Below are positions 9,009 through 20,222 of a stretch of 64,000 nucleotides of DNA, in pieces. The DNA is from Pseudomonas koreensis (GTDB lineage Bacteria > Pseudomonadota > Gammaproteobacteria > Pseudomonadales > Pseudomonadaceae): NCBI RefSeq assembly GCF_024169245.1, contig NZ_JALJWP010000001.1:372001-436000 (forward strand), in the 5' to 3' direction. Within the stretch, counting starts at the first letter, position 1, and each line of letters begins with the position of its first letter. Position numbers and translations under genes: made by a program. Below the pieces are notes generated by a model, which was given only the letters and a program-made list of their open reading frames with translations, did not search any database and was not told the origin of the DNA.

Positions 9009-9947
9009 TTAGCGATGGGCGCTAGGTGCGGCTAGTGCACGGGCGGTGGCGACATCCGCATTGATCGCCGTTTTCAATGCCTCCAGAGAGGCGAAGCGCT
9101 GCTCTTCACGCAGCTTTTGGTGGAAAACCACCGTCAAACGCCGGTCATACAGATCGCCGGCAAAATCTAACAGATGGACCTCGAGGTGGGCTTTGCCATC
9201 CCCTTGCACCGTGGGACGCACGCCGATATTGGCGACGCCGGGCCAGGTCTTGCCTTCGATGTCGACGCTCACCAGATAGACCCCGGTGAACGGCACGCGA
9301 CGACGCTTGAGTTGAATGTTGGCAGTGGGCGTGCCCAGTTGCCGGGCGAGTTTCTGGCCATGCAGCACGCGACCGGCGATGCGGTACGGGCGGCCGAGCA
9401 AGCGTTCGGCCAGGGCAAAATCGGCGGCGGCCAAAGCGTTGCGCACTTGCGTGCTGCTGACGCGAATGCCGTCCAGCTCGACGGTTTGCGCGGCTTCGAC
9501 GCTAAAAGCATGAACCTGCCCGGCCTGCAGCAGAAAATCGAAATCGCCCAGACGGTCGCAGCCGAAGCGGAAATCATCACCGACCTCGAGATGCTGCACG
9601 CCAAGGCCATCGACCAGAATGGTATCGACGAACTCACTGGCGCTGAGCTTGCTCAGGCGCTGGTTGAAAGCCAGGCACAAGACCCGGTCGACGCCTTCGG
9701 CGGCCAGCAATTGCAGCTTGTCGCGCAACCGCGCCAGACGCGCTGGCGCCGTGTCGGGAGCGAAGAATTCCCGTGGCTGCGGCTCGAAAATCACCACGCA
9801 GCTGGGTACGCCCAACTCGAGCGCACGCTCACGCAGCCGGGCCAGGATAGCCTGGTGACCACGGTGAACACCGTCAAAGTTGCCAATAGTGGCGACGCAG
9901 CCCCGATGCTGGGGGCGCAAGTTGTGGAGGCCTCGAACCAGCTGCAT
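9009..9947 (-). CDS. ribF: Bifunctional riboflavin kinase / FAD synthetase RibF
   Basis: A 312-residue enzyme making FMN from riboflavin and FAD from FMN. The N-terminal nucleotidyltransferase domain has CVATIGNFDGVHRGHQ with the expected GxFDGxHxGH motif. The C-terminal flavokinase domain has GTPTANIQLKRRRVPFTGVYLV. I chose the ATG at 9947 (MQLVRGLHNL), the usual family start, over an in-frame upstream ATG with no family support. It lies between murJ (129 bases upstream) and ileS (13 bases downstream), a conserved gammaproteobacterial order. Confidence 0.96.
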   Translation of the reverse strand: MQLVRGLHNLRPQHRGCVATIGNFDGVHRGHQAILARLRERALELGVPSCVVIFEPQPREFFAPDTAPARLARLRDKLQLLAAEGVDRVLCLAFNQRLSKLSASEFVDTILVDGLGVQHLEVGDDFRFGCDRLGDFDFLLQAGQVHAFSVEAAQTVELDGIRVSSTQVRNALAAADFALAERLLGRPYRIAGRVLHGQKLARQLGTPTANIQLKRRRVPFTGVYLVSVDIEGKTWPGVANIGVRPTVQGDGKAHLEVHLLDFAGDLYDRRLTVVFHQKLREEQRFASLEALKTAINADVATARALAAPSAHR

Positions 9948-10076
9948 AACGCGCTTCTTGCTCATAAAGTGGTCGATTATAACCACACCCGACGGCCGAC
10001 GACAGGCAACACCGTAACGCAAAGTGAACGAGCCGACAAAACCGCCGGCCCGAGCCTGTCGATAAAGGCTGAAACC

Positions 10077-11615
10077 TTAGCTCAAGGCCTTGCGATTGAA
10101 GTCGCGCAGGCGGAAACCCAGCAGCAGCAACATACCGAAATACGCCACCACACCGGCAACCACCAGCGCACCCAGGCGCAGGAAGCGCTCGAGCATAGGG
10201 CCCTCATCCCAAGCGGGCATGAAATGCATGCCGGCCAGTAACACCGCCGACATCACCGTCACCGCAACAACCAGTTTGAAACCGAATTTGCCCCAGCCCG
10301 GCTGCGGCTGATACATCTTCTGCTTGCGCAGTTGATAGAACAGCAGCCCGGCGTTCAGGCAAGCGCCAGCGCTGATCGCCAGCGCCAGACCGGCATGGGC
10401 CAGCGGCCCGATCAGCGCCAGGTTGAACAACTGGGTGCAGACCAAGGTGAAGATTGCGATTTTCACCGGGGTGCGGATGTTCTGTTGCGCATAAAAGCCC
10501 GGCGCCAGCACTTTGATCACAATGATCCCGAGCAAGCCGACCGAATAGGCAATCAGCGCACGCTGGGTCATCTCGGCATCGAAGCCACTGAACTGGCCGT
10601 ACTGGAACAGCGAAACGGTCAACGGCTCGGCCAGAATCCCCAGTGCCAGCGCGCACGGCAACACCAGCACAAAGCACAGGCGCAGCCCCCAATCGAGAAT
10701 TCGCGAATACTCGTGGCGATCCTTGTTGGCGTAGGTCTTGGCCAGCGTTGGCAGAAGAATCGTGCCGAGCGCCACGCCCAATACGCCCGACGGCAATTCC
10801 ATCAAGCGGTCGGCGTAATACATCCACGACACTGAACCGGCGACCAGAAACGAGGCGAAGATGGTGTTGATGATCAGCGAGATCTGACTGACCGACACGC
10901 CGAGAATCGCTGGCAGCATCTGCTTCATCACCCGCCACACGCCGCTGTCGCGCAGATTCAGGCGCGGCAGCACCAGCATGCCGATCTTTTTCAGGTGCGG
11001 CAGTTGATAAAGCAGTTGCGCCAGACCGCCGACCAACACCGCCCAGCCGAGGGCCATGACCGGCGGATCGAAGTACGGCGTGAGGAACAGCGAAAACACG
11101 ATCATGCTGACGTTGAGCAGAGTCGGCACGAAGGCCGGCACCGAGAAGCGGTTCCAGGTGTTGAGGATCGCGCCGGCCAGCGACGACAGCGAGATCAGCA
11201 ATATATAAGGAAAGGTCACCCGCAACAGATCGGAGGTGAGCTGGAATTTCTCCGGGGTATCGGTAAAACCGGGGGCCGTGGCCCAGATCACCCAGGGCGC
11301 AGCGATCATGCCCAGCGCCGTCACAACCGCCAACACCAGCGTCAACAGGCCCGATACATAGGCAATAAAAGTGCGCGTCGCCTCCTCGCCCTGCTGACTT
11401 TTATATTCGGCCAGGATCGGCACAAATGCCTGGGAGAAAGCCCCTTCGGCAAAGATCCGCCGCAGCAGGTTGGGCAGCTTGAAAGCAATAAAGAAGGCAT
11501 CCGTGGCCATCCCGGCGCCGAATGTCCGCGCGATCAGCGTGTCACGAACAAACCCCAGAATCCGGGAAAGCATCGTGATAGAGCTGACGGCGGCCAACGA
11601 TTTGAGCAGATTCAT
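10077..11615 (-). CDS. murJ: Lipid II flippase MurJ
   Basis: A 512-residue polytopic MOP-superfamily membrane protein beginning [33 protein letters not shown], the characteristic MurJ N-terminus with its conserved Arg residues. About 14 transmembrane segments can be traced. It flips lipid II from the cytoplasmic to the periplasmic face for peptidoglycan synthesis. The start at 11615 gives the standard family length; an upstream extension of 49 codons has no membrane-protein character. rpsT is divergent, separated by about 250 bases. Confidence 0.96.
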   Translation of the reverse strand: MNLLKSLAAVSSITMLSRILGFVRDTLIARTFGAGMATDAFFIAFKLPNLLRRIFAEGAFSQAFVPILAEYKSQQGEEATRTFIAYVSGLLTLVLAVVTALGMIAAPWVIWATAPGFTDTPEKFQLTSDLLRVTFPYILLISLSSLAGAILNTWNRFSVPAFVPTLLNVSMIVFSLFLTPYFDPPVMALGWAVLVGGLAQLLYQLPHLKKIGMLVLPRLNLRDSGVWRVMKQMLPAILGVSVSQISLIINTIFASFLVAGSVSWMYYADRLMELPSGVLGVALGTILLPTLAKTYANKDRHEYSRILDWGLRLCFVLVLPCALALGILAEPLTVSLFQYGQFSGFDAEMTQRALIAYSVGLLGIIVIKVLAPGFYAQQNIRTPVKIAIFTLVCTQLFNLALIGPLAHAGLALAISAGACLNAGLLFYQLRKQKMYQPQPGWGKFGFKLVVAVTVMSAVLLAGMHFMPAWDEGPMLERFLRLGALVVAGVVAYFGMLLLLGFRLRDFNRKALS

Positions 11616-11867
11616 TGAGAGAGTTTGTGCCTGTCGATAAACAGCAGGCGAACAATGCGCCCACTTGTGCGATACTCCGCGCCGCAACAGCACAGAGCCA
11701 AAGCTCGCGAGTTTACAGGTCAAGCGCCGGAAATAAATATCCCGCCTCTTTATACCTACCACTTAGCGGAACGATTCAAGTGCCCTTGACAAGACAAGTC
11801 TTCATCGGCATGATTCGCGGCCTATTTTGTTTGCTATTTCCTAAAAAGTCTTTCGAGGAGCTCGACG

Positions 11868-12140
11868 GTGGCCAACTCACCTTCCGCCAAAAAACGTGCA
11901 AAACAGGCTGAGAAGCGTCGCAGCCACAACGCCAGCCTGCGTTCCATGGTTCGTACCTACATCAAGAATGTAGTTAAGGCCATCGACGCAAAAGACGCTG
12001 AAAAAGCTCAAGCTGCATACGTTCTGGCTGTGCCAGTTATCGACCGTATGGCCGATAAAGGTATCATCCACAAGAACAAGGCTGCTCGTCATAAGAGCCG
12101 TCTGAATGGCCACGTCAAAGCGCTGAAAGAAGCCGCTTAA
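11868..12140 (+). CDS. rpsT: 30S ribosomal protein S20
   Basis: A 90-residue, Lys/Arg-rich helical protein ([20 protein letters not shown]) that binds 16S rRNA early in 30S assembly. It starts with GTG, preceded by a strong GAGGAG site. Non-ATG starts are known for rpsT in other gammaproteobacteria (UUG in E. coli) and are linked there to feedback control; that this applies here is inference. A strong terminator follows within 15 bases, so it is monocistronic. Confidence 0.98.
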   Translation: MANSPSAKKRAKQAEKRRSHNASLRSMVRTYIKNVVKAIDAKDAEKAQAAYVLAVPVIDRMADKGIIHKNKAARHKSRLNGHVKALKEAA

Positions 12141-12153
12141 TCGACGTAGTCAT

Positions 12154-12183
12154 TAAAAAACCGACCTCAGGGTCGGTTTTTTA
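12154..12183 (+). terminator. Rho-independent terminator of rpsT
   Basis: The stem ACCGACC/GGTCGGT with a short loop (12160-12177) is followed by a T run and preceded by an A run. It could also act on the opposite strand. Confidence 0.9.
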
Positions 12184-12217
12184 TTGCCTGTAAGTTGGTC
12201 AGTGCCACGCAAAAAAA

Positions 12218-12308
12218 TGTAGGAGTGAGCCTGCTCGCGATGGCGGCGTATCAGTCGACGCAATTGTTGACTGATACACAGCTATCGCGAGCAGGCTCAC
12301 TCCTACAG
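12218..12308. repeat. REPIN (GAGTGAGCCTGCTCGCGA family)
   Basis: Inverted copies of TGTAGGAGTGAGCCTGCTCG at each end with an approximately 45-base middle. It lies between the convergent genes rpsT and creA. Confidence 0.9.
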
Positions 12309-12322
12309 TTGGTTTTGCGGTG

Positions 12323-12790
12323 TTATGGCTGGACAGGCACCCACGGCAGGATCGGGATAGCGGTTACGGCATTCTGCGGACTGCCTTCGATCAGACGATC
12401 GCTGTAGACCAGGTACACCAGCGTATTGCGCTTCTTGTCGAGGAAACGCACCACCTGCATGGTCTTGAACACCAGCGAGGTGCGCTCCTTGAAGACCTCG
12501 TCGCCATCCTTCAGTTCGCCCTTGAACTTGATCGGCCCGACCTGACGACAAGCAATCGATGCCTCGGCGCGATCCTCTGCCAGACCGAGACCACCCTTTA
12601 CCCCGCCGGTCTTGGCGCGTGACAGGTAGCAGGTCACGCCTTCGACTTTAGGATCGTCGAACGCCTCGACCACGATCCGGTCATTCGGCCCGACAAACTT
12701 GAACACCGTCGACACCTGACCGATCTCCTCGGCCGAGGCCAGCAATGGCAGAGCCATCAGCAAGCCCAACAATCCTTTCGCTACACGCAT
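12323..12790 (-). CDS. creA: CreA family periplasmic protein
   Basis: A 155-residue protein with a signal peptide ([20 protein letters not shown], cut before EEIGQVST) and the CreA domain ([44 protein letters not shown], a Cys pair). The biochemical function is not established; in E. coli the gene neighbours creBCD but is not needed for that signalling. Here it lies 10 bases after proB on the same strand and may be co-transcribed with it. Confidence 0.88.
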   Translation of the reverse strand: MRVAKGLLGLLMALPLLASAEEIGQVSTVFKFVGPNDRIVVEAFDDPKVEGVTCYLSRAKTGGVKGGLGLAEDRAEASIACRQVGPIKFKGELKDGDEVFKERTSLVFKTMQVVRFLDKKRNTLVYLVYSDRLIEGSPQNAVTAIPILPWVPVQP

Positions 12791-12800
12791 CGAATTTCCC

Positions 12801-13919
12801 TTAGACCAGAATCAGGTTGTCACGGTGAACCAGTTCCGGTTCCGCCATGTAACCGAGCAAACCGACAATCGCATCCGACGACTGACCGATGATTTTTTGC
12901 GCCTCCAGGGCGCTGTAATTGGCCAGTCCCCGCGCGATCTCACGACCGTCCGGCGCCACGCAGACCACCATCTCACCGCGACGGAAGCTACCCTGAACCA
13001 ATTTCACCCCCACCGGCAGCAGGCTTTTGTTGCCCTTGGACAACGCCGACACTGCCCCTTCATCCAGCACCAGAGTGCCACGGGTTTGCAGATGCCCGGC
13101 CAGCCACTGCTTGCGCGCCGCGAGCATGCCGCGCTCAGGCGACAGCAGCGTACCGATGCGCTCGCCCGCCTTCAGGCGATCAAGCACGCGCTCAAGCCGC
13201 CCGCCGACGATGATGGTGTGCGCACCGGAACGAGCTGCCAGTCGCGCCGCGCGCAACTTGGTCTGCATGCCGCCGCGCCCCAGGGCACCGCCGGTACCGC
13301 CAGCCACTGCATCGAGCGTCGGATCATCGGCGCGCGCTTCATAAATCAACTGCGCATCAGGATTGTTGCGCGGATCGGCGTCGAACATCCCGTCGCGATC
13401 GGTGAGGATCACCAGCAGATCGGCCTCGACCAGATTGGCCACCAACGCCGCCAGCGTGTCGTTGTCGCCGAAACGGATTTCGTCGGTGACCACGGTGTCG
13501 TTTTCGTTGATCACCGGAATGACTTTCAGCTCGACCAACGCACGCAAGGTACTGCGGGCGTTGAGGTAGCGCTTGCGGTCGGACAGGTCGTCGTGGGTCA
13601 GGAGAATCTGCGCGGTGTGCCGGCCATGCTCGGCGAAGCTCGACTCCCACGCCTGCACCAGGCCCATCTGACCGATTGCAGCGGCCGCCTGCAGCTCGTG
13701 CATGGCACTGGGTCGCGCGGTCCAGCCCAAGCGACTCATGCCGGCCGCCACCGCCCCGGAGGACACCAGCACCAGCTCGACGCCCGCTTCATGCAGCGCC
13801 ACCATCTGCTCGACCCAGACACTCATTGCCGCGCGATCCAGCCCCTTGCCATCAGCTGTCAGCAAAGCGCTGCCGATCTTCACGACCCAACGCTGCGCAC
13901 CTGTCACCTTGCTCCGCAT
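12801..13919 (-). CDS. proB: Glutamate 5-kinase ProB
   Basis: A 372-residue enzyme for the first step of proline biosynthesis (glutamate to glutamyl 5-phosphate). The N-terminal amino-acid kinase domain has [25 protein letters not shown] and the [16 protein letters not shown] segment. A PUA domain forms the last ~100 residues. The start at 13919 gives [17 protein letters not shown]. It follows obg on the same strand, separated by a hairpin at 14015-14038, giving the conserved rplU-rpmA-obg-proB order. Confidence 0.96.
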   Translation of the reverse strand: MRSKVTGAQRWVVKIGSALLTADGKGLDRAAMSVWVEQMVALHEAGVELVLVSSGAVAAGMSRLGWTARPSAMHELQAAAAIGQMGLVQAWESSFAEHGRHTAQILLTHDDLSDRKRYLNARSTLRALVELKVIPVINENDTVVTDEIRFGDNDTLAALVANLVEADLLVILTDRDGMFDADPRNNPDAQLIYEARADDPTLDAVAGGTGGALGRGGMQTKLRAARLAARSGAHTIIVGGRLERVLDRLKAGERIGTLLSPERGMLAARKQWLAGHLQTRGTLVLDEGAVSALSKGNKSLLPVGVKLVQGSFRRGEMVVCVAPDGREIARGLANYSALEAQKIIGQSSDAIVGLLGYMAEPELVHRDNLILV

Positions 13920-14010
13920 CATCTTCAACCTTAGCTTGAGGGCAGCGCGACCTGGCACTGCCCGTGACGTTAATCGTGGCGATTGCTGACCAACGATCGA
14001 TTTCCGGATA

Positions 14011-14038
14011 CTAAAACGCCGCTCGATTGAGCGGCGTT
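14011..14038 (-). terminator. Hairpin terminator after obg
   Basis: A perfect 10-bp stem (AACGCCGCTC/GAGCGGCGTT, loop GATT) is followed on the minus strand by TTTTAG. The T tract is short, so some read-through into proB is plausible. Confidence 0.7.
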
Positions 14039-14056
14039 CAAGTTTATCGCAACGGA

Positions 14057-15319
<1,263 letters not shown>

Positions 15320-15427
15320 TCAAGACATAAGACTCTTGCAAAAATGAGCGCAGCGACCCCAAGACACGACCTGCATCGCACGCCGACAGCCCATACAAAC
15401 AGCTTTGCAAGAGACTCACCCCACAAA

Positions 15428-15456
15428 CGAAAAAGCCCCGTCGCAAGACAGGGCTT
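15428..15456 (-). terminator. Terminator after rpmA
   Basis: The stem AAGCCCTGTC/GACGGGGCTT (one mismatch, loop TTGC) is followed on the minus strand by a T-rich tract. Confidence 0.82.
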
Positions 15457-15473
15457 CTCCAGCGATCTCGCGA

Positions 15474-15731
15474 TTAAGCCGCGATTACGCTCACGTAACG
15501 ACGACCGAAGGCGCCCTTTACTTCGAACTTGATCACGCCTTCGATTTTAGCGAAGAGAGTGTGATCCTTGCCCATGCCAACGCCGTAGCCAGCGTGGAAT
15601 TGGGTGCCGCGCTGACGCACGATGATGTTGCCGGCCTTGATGACCTGGCCGCCATACATCTTCACGCCAAGGCGTTTGGCTTCTGAGTCGCGACCGTTAC
15701 GGGTACTACCACCAGCTTTTTTGTGTGCCAT
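15474..15731 (-). CDS. rpmA: 50S ribosomal protein L27
   Basis: An 85-residue protein, [20 protein letters not shown] then a compact barrel with [19 protein letters not shown]. The N-terminal tail reaches the peptidyl transferase centre. There is no cleavable N-terminal extension of the Firmicutes type, so translation begins directly at AHKKAGG. It follows rplU by 35 bases as in most bacteria and is followed by a strong hairpin terminator. Confidence 0.98.
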   Translation of the reverse strand: MAHKKAGGSTRNGRDSEAKRLGVKMYGGQVIKAGNIIVRQRGTQFHAGYGVGMGKDHTLFAKIEGVIKFEVKGAFGRRYVSVIAA

Positions 15732-15766
15732 GAGTTCAATTCTCCTAGTGAGGAATTAGGCTGTAA

Positions 15767-16078
15767 TTAAGCCTGAATACCGGTGATTTTGATCTCGGTG
15801 AACCACTGGCGGTGGCCCATACGCTTCATGTGGTGCTTACGGCGACGGAACTTGATGATGCGGACTTTATCGTGACGACCTTGGGAGATCACTTCAGCCT
15901 TGACGGTTGCGCCAGCAACAACTGGTGCGCCGATGTTCACGTCGTCGCCATTGGCGACCAGCAGAACGCGATCAAAAGTCACGGATTCGCCAGTAGCGAT
16001 TTCCAGTTTTTCGATCTTCAGGTATTCACCTTCAGCGACCTTGTATTGCTTACCGCCGGTAACGATTACTGCGTACAT
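15767..16078 (-). CDS. rplU: 50S ribosomal protein L21
   Basis: A 103-residue protein, [21 protein letters not shown], ending with the RNA-binding [23 protein letters not shown] region. The ATG at 16078 gives the universal start; an upstream in-frame ATG at 16252 lies in the divergent promoter region and adds non-ribosomal sequence. L21 binds 23S rRNA domain I. First gene of the rplU-rpmA unit; its promoter shares the ~240-base gap with divergent ispB. Confidence 0.98.
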   Translation of the reverse strand: MYAVIVTGGKQYKVAEGEYLKIEKLEIATGESVTFDRVLLVANGDDVNIGAPVVAGATVKAEVISQGRHDKVRIIKFRRRKHHMKRMGHRQWFTEIKITGIQA

Positions 16079-16319
16079 GGTATTTCTCCGATAATCCTGC
16101 TCACCCAGCTCTTTATAAGAAGAGGTATTGGCTGGCATGGCTGCATGGGGCTGGAACGGCCCAAGTGCAATTGCGTAAGGCAGGTGCTGCCCAGGAAGTT
16201 CAGGGTGCGCGATTGTACGCAAGCCGCCGCAGGCTTGCAAGGGGCCGTCCATCGCGCCTTGACAGGTCTGGGAAGGGGTCCTAGCATGCCGCGCAACCCT
16301 TCTGGAGCGACTCTCGCTG

Positions 16320-17288
16320 ATGCAACCCCAAGCTTTCTACCGCGCGGTGGCGGACGATTTTAGCGCCGTCGACGGCATCATCAAGAAGCAGCTGACGTCT
16401 CGAGTGCCGCTGGTATCGAAAATCGGCGATTACATCACTTCGGCCGGCGGCAAACGCCTGCGTCCTTTATTAGTGTTGCTGTGTGGCAAGGCCCTGGGTC
16501 GCGAAGGCGACGACATGCGCCTGCTGGCCGCCACCATCGAATTCCTGCATACCGCGACCCTGCTGCATGACGACGTCGTCGACATGTCCGGCATGCGCCG
16601 TGGCCGCTCGACCGCCAACGCCATGTGGGGCAACGCCCCGAGCGTGCTGGTCGGCGATTTCCTGTACTCGCGCTCGTTCGAAATGATGGTCGAACTGGGC
16701 TCGATGCCGGTGATGAAGATCCTCTCCCAGGCCACGCGCATCATCGCTGAAGGCGAAGTGTTGCAGCTGTCCAAGGTGCGTGACGCCAGCACCAGCGAAG
16801 AAACCTACATGGAAGTCATCCGCGGCAAGACCGCAATGCTCTTTGAAGCGTCTACCCACAGCGCCGCCGCCCTGGCTGGTGCGACCGCCGAGCAGAGCGA
16901 AGCCCTGCGCACGTTTGGTGATCACCTGGGCGTGGCGTTCCAGCTCGTCGATGACCTGCTGGATTACAAGGGTGACGCAGAAACCCTGGGCAAGAACGTC
17001 GGTGACGATCTGGCCGAAGGCAAGCCGACCCTGCCGCTGATCTACACCATGCGCGAAGGTACGGCCGAACAGGCGGCACTGGTGCGTCAGGCGATCCAGA
17101 AAGGCGGGATCGAAGACCTGGAAAGCATCCGTATCGCCGTGGAAGCGTCTGGTTCGCTGGAATACACCGCGCAACTGGCCCGCGACTACGTGGCCCGTGC
17201 GATCAAGTGCCTGGAAGCGCTGCCGGCCAGCGAATATCGCGATGCACTGGTTGAACTGAGCGAGTTCGCGGTCGCCCGCACGCATTGA
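16320..17288 (+). CDS. ispB: Polyprenyl diphosphate synthase IspB (ubiquinone side chain)
   Basis: A 322-residue trans-prenyltransferase. Two Asp-rich metal sites are present: [15 protein letters not shown] and [11 protein letters not shown]. The GGKRLRP motif near residue 43 binds IPP. In Pseudomonas the product is probably the C45 solanesyl chain for UQ-9; chain length cannot be read from sequence alone. It is divergent from rplU, the usual arrangement, and uses IPP/DMAPP made by IspH encoded in this window. A REPIN follows the stop. Confidence 0.95.
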   Translation: MQPQAFYRAVADDFSAVDGIIKKQLTSRVPLVSKIGDYITSAGGKRLRPLLVLLCGKALGREGDDMRLLAATIEFLHTATLLHDDVVDMSGMRRGRSTANAMWGNAPSVLVGDFLYSRSFEMMVELGSMPVMKILSQATRIIAEGEVLQLSKVRDASTSEETYMEVIRGKTAMLFEASTHSAAALAGATAEQSEALRTFGDHLGVAFQLVDDLLDYKGDAETLGKNVGDDLAEGKPTLPLIYTMREGTAEQAALVRQAIQKGGIEDLESIRIAVEASGSLEYTAQLARDYVARAIKCLEALPASEYRDALVELSEFAVARTH

Positions 17289-17298
17289 TTCATTCCCC

Positions 17299-17389
17299 TG
17301 TGGGAGCGAGCCTGCTCGCGAAAGCGTTCTGCCAGTCGAAATCGATGTTGACTGGCACACCGCTTTCGCGAGCAAGCTCGCTCCCACAG
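17299..17389. repeat. REPIN (GCGAGC family)
   Basis: CTGTGGGAGCGAGCCTGCTC at 17299 and an inverted copy ending CTCGCTCCCACAG at 17389, directly downstream of ispB. Confidence 0.9.
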
Positions 17390-17470
17390 TTGTTTCTGCG
17401 CGATGCCCTCCTTCGTGTAAAACCCTATACAATGTGCGACTTTTAGCGATCCACATCCCAAGGAGCCTTA

Positions 17471-17812
17471 GTGAGCACGTTGCCACCCTGCCCGAAATGC
17501 AATTCCGAATACACCTACGAAGACGGCACCCAACTGGTCTGCCCCGAGTGCGCCCACGAGTGGTCTGCCAGCGGCGAAGCCGAAGTGGCGGCCGATGATG
17601 CCGTAAAAAAAGATTCGGTCGGCAATGTCCTGCAGGACGGCGACACCATTACCGTGATCAAGGACCTCAAAGTCAAGGGCACGTCGCTGGTGGTCAAGGT
17701 CGGCACCAAGGTCAAGAACATCCGCCTGTGCGATGGCGATCATGACATCGACTGCAAGATCGACGGCATCGGCCCGATGAAGCTCAAATCCGAGTTCGTC
17801 AGAAAAGTCTGA
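17471..17812 (+). CDS. yjdM: PhnA/YjdM family zinc-ribbon protein
   Basis: A 113-residue cytoplasmic protein with an N-terminal zinc ribbon (CPKC at residues 7-10, CPEC near 27-30) and a C-terminal YjdM domain ([43 protein letters not shown]). It starts with GTG preceded by AAGGAG. The old name PhnA reflects position next to an E. coli phosphonate operon; no phosphonate function is shown and no phosphonate genes are nearby. It stands alone between a REPIN and the next gene's iron-responsive promoter. Confidence 0.88.
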   Translation: MSTLPPCPKCNSEYTYEDGTQLVCPECAHEWSASGEAEVAADDAVKKDSVGNVLQDGDTITVIKDLKVKGTSLVVKVGTKVKNIRLCDGDHDIDCKIDGIGPMKLKSEFVRKV

Positions 17813-17959
17813 GCCTTGCGTCATCCATCCTGCGCCAGCCGTGGGATGGAGCTTTGCCCTCCCCGCTCCAGCTCAATGAATCCGCGCATGGCCATCATCC
17901 AGCCATTTTGACCTGACACAACCTTTACCCGGAAAAATCCACGATCCGCCAATAGGCAC

Positions 17960-17987
17960 TTGCTATTTGATGAATAAGAATTATTCT
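17960..17987 (+). promoter_or_regulatory. Predicted sigma-70 promoter of the 85-residue gene
   Basis: -35 TTGCTA at 17960-17965 and -10 TATTCT at 17982-17987 with a 16-base spacer, 30 bases before the start codon. The -10 lies inside the candidate Fur site. Confidence 0.5.
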
Positions 17988-17989
17988 CA
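17975..17989. promoter_or_regulatory. Candidate Fur box
   Basis: TAAGAATTATTCTCA matches the 7-1-7 Fur consensus TGATAAT-N-ATTATCA at 11 of 14 defined positions and covers the predicted -10. This predicts repression in high iron. Confidence 0.6.
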
Positions 17990-18016
17990 TTGAAACCTTT
18001 CAAGGAGATGAGACCC

Positions 18017-18274
18017 ATGACTTATTTGATCGACGCCTGGCTGGATCGCCCACACCCCTACCTCAGAATCCTTCATCGGGAAACCGGTGAAGTCTGCGCG
18101 GTGCTTGAAGAAGAAGCCTTGCATGAGCTGCAGGATCAAGGTGATCTGGACGTCAGCAGCCTCAATTCCAGCGAGCCGCTGGTACTCAAGGAGCTGGTGC
18201 GCAATCTGTTCCTGTTCTGCTATGCCCGGGCGTTGCGCCCGACCAATGAGCTGCACAACAAGATCGAAATATGA
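18017..18274 (+). CDS. Conserved small Pseudomonas protein, probably iron-repressed (PA4570-like)
   Basis: An 85-residue protein of unknown function: MTYLIDAWLDRPHPYLRIL, then an acidic middle and a helical Leu-rich end. No signal peptide or membrane segment. I chose the ATG at 18017 because AAGGAG lies 9 bases upstream; the ATG at 18008 would sit directly on that site. Its position after ispB matches PA4570 of P. aeruginosa by remembered synteny. The promoter carries a candidate Fur box over the -10, so it should be induced by iron starvation. A REPIN follows. Confidence 0.8.
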   Translation: MTYLIDAWLDRPHPYLRILHRETGEVCAVLEEEALHELQDQGDLDVSSLNSSEPLVLKELVRNLFLFCYARALRPTNELHNKIEI

Positions 18275-18287
18275 AACGCGGTCAAAA

Positions 18288-18377
18288 CTGTAGGAGTGAG
18301 CCTGCTCGCGATAGCGGTGTGTCAGATAGCCAATCAGCGACTGACACACCGCGTTCGCGAGCAGGCTCACTCCTACA
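18288..18377. repeat. REPIN (GAGTGAGCCTGCTCGCGA family)
   Basis: CTGTAGGAGTGAGCCTGCTC at 18288 with an inverted copy ending CTCACTCCTACA at 18377. It lies between convergent genes. Confidence 0.9.
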
Positions 18378-18404
18378 TTGGCCTGCCATCAAGCAGGCTC
18401 GATG

Positions 18405-19022
18405 TTACAGAACGTCCAGCAACTCGACGTCGAACACCAGAACGCTGTGCGGCGGGATGCTGCCCACGCCTTGTGCGCCGTAAGCCAGTTCGCTCGGCAC
18501 ATACAGGCGCCATTTACTGCCGGCATTCATCAGTTGCAGGGCTTCGGTCCAGCCAGCGATCACGCCGCCGACCGGGAATTCTGCAGGCTGGCCGCGCTCG
18601 TAGGAGCTGTCGAACACAGTGCCGTCGATCAGTGTGCCGTGATAGTGCGTGCGCACGTGGTCTTCACGGGTCGGCTTGGCGCCGTCGCCCTGAGTCAGCA
18701 CTTCGAATTGCAGGCCGGAAGCCAGGGTGGTGATGCCGTCACGCTTGGCGTTTTCGGCGAGGAAGGCCAGGCCTTCGCCAGCCGCGGCTTCAGCCTTGGC
18801 AGCCGCTTCGGCCTGCATGATCTCGCGGATCACTTTGAAGCTGGCGGACATTTCTTCCTGGCCCACACGGCTTGGTTTGCCGGCGAAAGCGTCGGTCAGA
18901 CCGGCCAGGATCGCGTCCAGGCTGACACCCGGTGGCGGGTTGTCGCGCAGCTGGTCGCCGAGTTGACGGCCGATACCGTAGCTGACGCGGGTTTCGTCGG
19001 TGGACAGATTTACTTCGGACAT
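18405..19022 (-). CDS. fklB: FKBP-type peptidyl-prolyl isomerase FklB
   Basis: A 205-residue protein with an N-terminal FKBP dimerisation domain (VSYGIGRQLGDQL, LDAILAGLTDAFAGK, a helical arm) and a C-terminal FKBP catalytic domain (VRTHYHGTLIDGTVFDSSYERGQPAEF, PVGGVIAGWTEALQLM, YGAQGVGSIPPHSVLVFDVELL). No clear signal peptide from the ATG at 19022 (MSEVNLSTDE), so it resembles E. coli FklB rather than periplasmic FkpA. It matches the ispB-PA4570-fklB order of Pseudomonas. Confidence 0.92.
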   Translation of the reverse strand: MSEVNLSTDETRVSYGIGRQLGDQLRDNPPPGVSLDAILAGLTDAFAGKPSRVGQEEMSASFKVIREIMQAEAAAKAEAAAGEGLAFLAENAKRDGITTLASGLQFEVLTQGDGAKPTREDHVRTHYHGTLIDGTVFDSSYERGQPAEFPVGGVIAGWTEALQLMNAGSKWRLYVPSELAYGAQGVGSIPPHSVLVFDVELLDVL

Positions 19023-19142
19023 GACACTGCTCCGCTGTGCGGACGGCCACAGGACTTGCCGTGCGTGCACAGCGCGTCCCGGCGCGCCCGGAACCAAAAG
19101 GGCGAGCAGACTAGCACAGATACCCCGCGCCTGGGGCCGGGC

Positions 19143-19448
19143 CTACAGGGCCGAGCGCCAGGCCAGTGCCACTTTCAGGCTTTCATTGATGCCACCGCCC
19201 AATCCGCACATTTCATCGTGCACCGAGGTGTGAACCAGATTGAACGGCAGCACCGGAAACGCATGCAACATTTCCCGCGCGTGCTCGACGGAACGCAGAG
19301 TCAGGGTTTTCCCCAGCGGATCGTGCAGCGGATGAGCCGCCCCGTGCATGCGCGCTTCCAGCAGATAGATCCCGCCCTCCATGGAAATCAGATTCAGTTC
19401 ATCGACCTTGCCGGCGACGGCAAACGCGTTCAACTCTTGCAGGTTCAT
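19143..19448 (-). CDS. Small conserved Pseudomonas protein (DUF6482-like)
   Basis: A 101-residue cytoplasmic protein, MNLQELNAFAVAGKVDELNLISMEGGIYLLEARM, with HPLHDPLGKTLTLRSVEHAREML and a conserved VHTSVHDEMCG near the end. It resembles the DUF6482 group of small Pseudomonas proteins, recalled from memory only. No motif suggests a reaction. It sits downstream of the YqhA-type gene on the same strand with a strong hairpin between them, so it probably has its own promoter. Confidence 0.75.
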   Translation of the reverse strand: MNLQELNAFAVAGKVDELNLISMEGGIYLLEARMHGAAHPLHDPLGKTLTLRSVEHAREMLHAFPVLPFNLVHTSVHDEMCGLGGGINESLKVALAWRSAL

Positions 19449-19525
19449 GGAAGCACCTCACATCATGGAGAATCGCACCGTTACAGGGATAGGCCGCTGC
19501 GCTTGAAAGCACAAGCCACAAACGA

Positions 19526-19559
19526 AACCGCCCGTCTGTTTCGCAACAGACGGGCGGTT
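19526..19559 (-). terminator. Hairpin terminator after the yqhA-type gene
   Basis: A perfect 15-bp stem (AACCGCCCGTCTGTT and its complement, loop GCGA on the minus strand), followed on that strand by TCGTTTG. It lies 20 bases downstream of the stop. Confidence 0.78.
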
Positions 19560-19579
19560 CTTTTGCCTTGATCGGTCGA

Positions 19580-20068
19580 TCAGTGCTTGGTGACCTTGTC
19601 GAGGTAACCCATGGCAAACGCGGACACCACAAACGTCATGTGGATGATCACGTACCACATCAAGTGCTCGGGATCGACGTTCTTGGCATCCATGAAGATG
19701 CGCAGCAAGTGGATCGAGGAAATCGCCACGATCGAGGCCGCGACTTTCATCTTCAGTGACGACGAGTCCATGGTGCCCAGCCAGCTGAGCTTCTCTTTGC
19801 CTTCGTCGATGTCCAGTTGCGAGACGAAGTTCTCGTAGCCGGAAATCATCACCATCACCAGCAGCCCGCCTACCAGCGCCATGTCGATCAACGACAGCAG
19901 CACCAGAATCAGATCAGATTCGGCCATGGCGAAGACGTTGGGCAGGATATGGATGATTTCCTGGAAGAACTTCAATGCCAGCGCCAGCAGACCGAGGGAC
20001 AGGCCGATATAGATCGGCGCCAGCAGCCAGCGGGTGGCGTACATTGCATTTTCGATAAAGCGTTCCAT
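19580..20068 (-). CDS. yqhA: UPF0114/YqhA family inner-membrane protein
   Basis: A 162-residue protein with four hydrophobic segments (about 11-33, 52-76, 108-127 and 138-155) and short charged loops ([22 protein letters not shown]). It matches the UPF0114/YqhA family (TIGR00645), whose function is unknown; some structural work suggests a small-molecule channel or carrier, which I cannot confirm. It is divergent from the lipoprotein gene at 20.2 kb. Confidence 0.88.
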   Translation of the reverse strand: MERFIENAMYATRWLLAPIYIGLSLGLLALALKFFQEIIHILPNVFAMAESDLILVLLSLIDMALVGGLLVMVMISGYENFVSQLDIDEGKEKLSWLGTMDSSSLKMKVAASIVAISSIHLLRIFMDAKNVDPEHLMWYVIIHMTFVVSAFAMGYLDKVTKH

Positions 20069-20222
20069 TGACTCTCACACAAGGGGCTGGAAATGGCGGC
20101 GAGTATAACAGCCCGCTGTGACAGCCAGAAACCGCCGGAAAATCCGCCACCTGCGTGTGTGTGACAAAGTTTTTCTGCTAGTGTCCAAAGCATTGACAGC
20201 CCTATGACAGTGGACGGGACGC

